Of a DNA stretch of 64,000 bases, positions 60,310-64,000 are shown piece by piece; position 1 is the stretch's first letter, and every line of letters starts with the position of its first letter. Source of the stretch: Epiperipatus broadwayi (Eukaryota > Onychophora > Udeonychophora > Euonychophora > Peripatidae); the NCBI GenBank assembly GCA_028023455.1, contig JAQFVV010012495.1, positions 3,428,516 through 3,492,515 on the forward strand. The letters run 5' to 3'. The notes beneath the pieces are model-generated. The model did no database searches. It was not told the origin of the DNA and saw only the letters and a list, made by a program, of their open reading frames with translations. The position numbers and the translations under genes were made by a program.

Positions 60310-60995
60310 ATTAATGTTTTATTTGGAAGCAATGTAACATCTTATGATTTACCTATGACAGTTGTCTTGTGGGCACATTGTAGATTCTGCAGTACACTTA
60401 TGATTTCGCTGTTATCACTACTACATATAATCAATTAAGTTTTTTATTAAATATGTATAAAAAATGGACTGGTTTATTTCCGAAGCAATGCGACATCTTA
60501 TGTTTTACCTATGATAGTTGTCTTGAGGACATATTGTAAGATTCTGCAGTTTGCTTATACTTTCTTTGTTATCATGTGATTTATATATAATACTACACAT
60601 GCGTTAATTTTTTTTACTAAATTTACATTAAAAAATGGACTGGTTTATTTCAGATGCAATGTAACATCTTATGTTTTACATTAAACAAGGCAAAACTCTC
60701 ATATAGTAGCCCCACCCTGTGTCAACCAGAGTAATCAATGGATGCTAGAAGGCTTGTGCATAAAATCCCTATCTAGGGTTTACTTATCCAATATCCCCAG
60801 ACTAGTACCTGGCTTGTGGCCTTCACAGGGTGGTATTACTGTATGGAGAGTTTTGCCTTGTTTAATAACAATTATGTGCTAGTATAAGAGATAGTGATCA
60901 TGTGATGTTTTACATATGATTGTTGTCTTGATCGCAAATTGTAGATTCTGCTGTTTGTTTATGCTTTCCCTGTAAGGATATGATTTTATTTACAT
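60310..60995. repeat. Tandem triplication, about 150-170 bp unit
   Basis: The block GCAATG(T/C)(A/G)ACATCTTATG(A/T)TTTAC, then TGTCTTG...ACATTGTAGATTCTGCAGT and TTGCTTATGCTTTC, starts near 60327, 60480 and 60652. The third copy is split by a 223-bp family A insertion. Confidence 0.75.
60682..60904. mobile_element. Short family A foldback derivative with target duplication
   Basis: Ends TAAACAAGGCAAAACTCTC and its complement GAGAGTTTTGCCTTGTTTA form inverted repeats of about 40 bp. The interior keeps AGAGTAATCAATGGATGC and CCCCAGACTAGT. The ribozyme core is lost (CTGTGAA, GGTA). ATGTTTTACAT at 60671-60681 and 60905-60915 flanks the insertion as an 11-bp direct repeat. Part of the right copy could be element sequence, because other family A ends also read GTGATGTTT. 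Confidence 0.65.
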
Positions 60996-61757
60996 AATAT
61001 TAATATCATCTATATTCCTTATTACTTTTAACAATGCTTTTTATAACCTACTATGATAGTTTCAATTGCCCCAGAAATCTTCTTCAGAACTTCCACTTAT
61101 ATTTCCAAATAGTATACATCGTATTATGTAAAGGAGAGGAATCTGTAAAAGAATGTCATATCTTAAGTATAATGGTTATAAAAACTAAAAACGAATTTTA
61201 CATTGATGTAGACGATTTTATTTGATGTTTATTTGAAAAAAAAAAATCTTGATATAGGAATCTCTGTTGTTTTTTTTTATAGCAATACATATTTCTGCAG
61301 TTTTGGAATTGTTAAATGTCAGTAAGCGGTTGTATAAAGTAAACAGTTTAAATATAACACGAACTTACTTATAATTATTCAAAAAGTCTGATTTTTAATA
61401 TCTATTCAGTATATGTAATTTTTATCTAATTCAATTATTTAAAGGTAAACCAAAAAGTTTCTAATATCAATTTTTTGAATAATTTTTCAAATTAAATATA
61501 TATATATATTATTACTTCAAGCGAGTTAAACTAGAAGAAATCAAAGTTGTTTTGAATTAAATTTTAATTCATTGATCGCTGAGATTTCAGTTGAAAAGCT
61601 AATTTATTGACTTCTCTGCATTGTTAGACGAATTATATATATATCATGAATCCTTACATATTATATAAATAGAAAGTAATTTACCAAGATCAAGTCTATT
61701 AAATTGATTAAAACTAAGAAAATGTGTTGTAAACATTAAAATTGAATTTATTCTCAC
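60996..61757. other. AT-rich, nothing recognised
   Basis: No supported feature. The frame at 61034-61225 has no domain. Confidence 0.45.
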
Positions 61758-61800
61758 CTGACCGCAGGCAAGTTTCAGATCTTTTCCTGTCTAATACGTT
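61758..61800 (-). CDS. Candidate short internal exon (43 nt)
   Basis: On the minus strand AATTGCAG precedes 43 bp open only in one frame (NVLDRKRSETCLRS), followed by the strong donor TCAG|GTGAGA. The segment is clearly richer in G and C than its AT-rich flanks. The pyrimidine tract is poor (AATAATAATAATTGCAG), which lowers confidence. It would enter at phase 0 and leave at phase 1. The product is unknown, and it could also be an untranslated 5' exon. Confidence 0.3.
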
Positions 61801-62281
61801 CTGCAATTATTATTATTCTTTTATATATATATATAATATTTGATATTTAAACTTCAGATTAGGGATGAAAGATGTCTAATGAATTGAAAGCTAAGAATAC
61901 TGTCAAGCAATTAATATAAAATAAATTTTTTATTTAAACTTACTTTAATTTTTAAATGATTAAGTGCAGTATTAAGAACCCAATATTAAAATTCATCGAT
62001 TAATTTATTGAATATTAATATGATAATTAATACTAAAGAAATTTTATATTATAACATTTTCATTACTTTAAGGATTGGCCATGTATGTTGCAATATTAAT
62101 ATTGCACGATGTTAATGAATATTGATTTTTAGATAGCCATCACATTATAAGCTAGCTATAGCAATAATTTATTTGTATATTGATATAAAAATATTAAAAC
62201 GGAGTTTAAATATAAAATATAGAAAGATTTATATATAATTCTAAGGCAATATGTAACTTGCCCATACTCAGTTTTTTATTT
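61801..62281. other. AT-rich with an 18-bp palindrome
   Basis: TGCAATATTAATATTGCA at 62089-62106 is exact. Nothing else. Confidence 0.5.
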
Positions 62282-62370
62282 ATCCAATTAGAGGGACCTG
62301 AAGTCAGGATTTTTCAATCCACTCATCTCCCATTCCATCTCAAGCAACCGATACACATAGTCACATGCAT
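62282..62370 (-). mobile_element. Family B arm fragment
   Basis: GAGGGACCTGAAGTCAGGAT and TCCATCTCAAGCAACCGATACACAT match the outer arm of family B. It stops before the ribozyme. Confidence 0.55.
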
Positions 62371-62854
62371 GCAAAAAAGTTACACGAGTCACCAAAAATC
62401 TAAGATTAAGCTCGAAGCTGCTAATTCGTCTGTCTTTCATAATCATGAGAGCACGGCCATAGATGTGATCGAATGTTGTTAAAATTATGTGCGAAAAAGA
62501 AACGATCGCAAATGTAAAATAAAGGAGGCGTGGTTCATTACACAAAACTTAATGTTCTCGGCAAACTATCCATGAATATGTTACTAAAGTATTGAAAGTA
62601 TACTTGTTATAATAAATCTTTCTAAATTTTATATTTAAAATCTGTTTTACTATTTTTTACATTAATATTTAGAATAAGAGATGATCTTTATTAAATTACT
62701 TATCGATGTATTGCAATGTCAATGAATGTGGATTTATTTAAAAGTAAGTTTTAAGATGGGTGGCAATCTGTTCTTTTAAAACATTTATTGATGTGGAGTG
62801 ATATATATAATTTTTAAATACAAGTATAGTATATATACTTTTAAACTGAATGTA
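62371..62854. other. Unassigned
   Basis: AT-rich, with a slightly GC-richer stretch at 62380-62540 that shows no motif. Confidence 0.4.
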
Positions 62855-63290
62855 ATTATGAGGATTTGAACCCTGACTTTCAAGCTCCCTTTAGTTATCC
62901 ATTCCATCTTATACAACCGATGTGCATGATCACATATATGCAAAAAAGATAAATAATCTCCAATGTATCTATTTTGTGCTACCATCACTCATCAGTTGGT
63001 CCAGATCATCATCTCCCAAACACATATGCAATCAGTGCTTGGTTTATAGTAAGATAGCAAATCTTCAAACTTTAATTGACAGGCTTCAATCTTCTTCACT
63101 CTCCAACACATCAGCCATCCATATGATTGAAAATCTAATGAAGGCATGTTCAAAGCTCTTTTTTGCCAATTTTGTCATTATACCCATGTTGACCATAAGT
63201 TATTCTGACCCCTTATATGTAGGAATCTTAAGCCTATTTAATACACAGAAGAGGGATAGGCAGAATGCAGACTGAATGTAAAATTTAGAA
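62855..63290 (-). mobile_element. Family B unit, full-length single copy
   Basis: It runs from GAGGATTTGAACCCTGACTT to AGAGGGATAGGCAGAATGCA, collinear with 40155-40605. The ribozyme (minus, about 62955-63012) keeps CTGATGA and the stem I strands GATCT..ACCAA/TTGGAGATT, but GAAA is AAAA. The plus-strand 117-codon frame here is repeat sequence shared with other copies. Confidence 0.7.
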
Positions 63291-64000
63291 AGATTTATAT
63301 ATGTATGACTGCCTGACAGTTTAAGGTGATGTTATTTTGTTATGGTTATATATTGAACTATGTCTGTCATATAATAGAATTGTCAAATGTGAGAAAAGTT
63401 CACATTTTATTTATACCTTTTGAAATACACTCAACTTTTTTGTAATAATATCATATTAATATGTAATATAATTTTTTGAAAAGTGTTTTTCTCTTAGTTG
63501 CTGCTAATCTGATCAATGACAACTACCATGTAAATTTTTTCTGAGTACTGAATTAGATTAACACTTTAAAATATTAGATTATTCTGTCAAAGATGACATT
63601 CAATAAAAATTTTGTATACTTATTTATGAAAGTTCTTCTGATTTTGTTCTTTACTACTTTAAATGTAAGGTTAATAAATGGTTTTCAAACTCTATGCATT
63701 AAGTTGACTCATGGAGTTTTTGCCACTAGCATGAGAGCACACTTTTGTTTTTTTTTACTTTTTTCTCTCAGCAGAATTCTTATTAGCAATTGAGCATATA
63801 TTAGTACTTTCATAGTTTGTTACTTTAGGCACAACTATCTTTTCCTCTTTACTCATTAGTTTACATTTTTTAAACATATTTTGATAGTATGGCTAATTTC
63901 ATCAATATATATATATATATATTGTGCCCTTTTCTATAGGTCGGTAATAATTCATAACAGTTAATTACTAAAAAAATTTAAATTTAAAATATGTTCTTTT
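63291..64000. other. AT-rich, nothing recognised
   Basis: No supported feature. The 66-codon frame at 63593-63793 begins with a hydrophobic stretch but lacks splice signals or a domain. Confidence 0.45.

Noticed and set aside
62922-63275. 117-codon plus-strand open frame, similar to frames near 40346
   Set aside because: Similarity between copies follows the family B repeat DNA, including the antisense of a ribozyme segment. Frames differ between copies and no protein domain is visible.

Overview
This is a eukaryotic, almost certainly metazoan, intergenic or intronic window. It is very AT-rich and has no prokaryotic gene organisation. Nearly all short open frames in it are chance or lie inside repeats. 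The mix of Penelope-like elements, an RTE-type LINE, tRNA-derived SINEs, mariner, Tigger-like and hAT DNA transposons, long (AAT)n arrays and many foldback repeats points to an invertebrate. My best guess is a mollusc, perhaps a cephalopod, at low confidence because no host protein is long enough to place it.

Host coding signal is minimal. The best candidate is a first coding exon on the minus strand at 35452-35512. It encodes a 20-residue signal-peptide-like start followed by a consensus splice donor, with CCAAT-like and CRE-like sites upstream. Two small exon-like segments on the same strand (61758-61800 and 29727-29780) are weaker. If they are real, most of the window is intron and flank of minus-strand genes.

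The dominant content is interspersed repeats. Two families (A and B here) recur from end to end, usually as inverted-arm foldbacks or head-to-tail partial dimers with units of about 450-505 bp. Both contain a segment that folds as a minimal type I hammerhead ribozyme. The best copies are at 14526-14582 (+, family B) and 32085-32126 (-, family A). A family B dimer at 7041-7690 has a 504-bp period whose repeat boundary falls at the predicted self-cleavage site, as in retrozymes and Penelope-type LTRs. Most other copies have lost key core bases, so this is a graveyard of ribozyme-bearing retroelements.

Layout: 1-6 kb holds foldbacks, a family D tRNA-like element, a hammerhead-like motif and a Penelope 3' end. 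6-9.7 kb holds the family B complex and an inverted pair of Penelope GIY-YIG fragments. 12-17 kb holds family A and B foldbacks and a 90-bp minisatellite. 17.8-24.7 kb holds a SINE, a TIR element with telomere-like sequence, a LINE fragment, a family A dimer and a Tigger-like element nested in family B. 25.7-26.3 kb is a family A foldback split by a SPIN/URR1-like hAT MITE. 28-34.9 kb holds family D, a decayed mariner, a family A copy with the best-preserved ribozyme core, SINEs and MITEs. 35.5 kb is the candidate gene start. 37.6-46.9 kb is a strand-asymmetric decayed region with three (AAT)n arrays, a SINE and LINE fragments. 47.2-51.6 kb is a decayed LINE on the minus strand. 53.1-55.8 kb is an almost complete but dead RTE LINE. 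59-61 kb holds a Penelope fragment and a tandem triplication hit by family A. 62-63.3 kb holds more family B.
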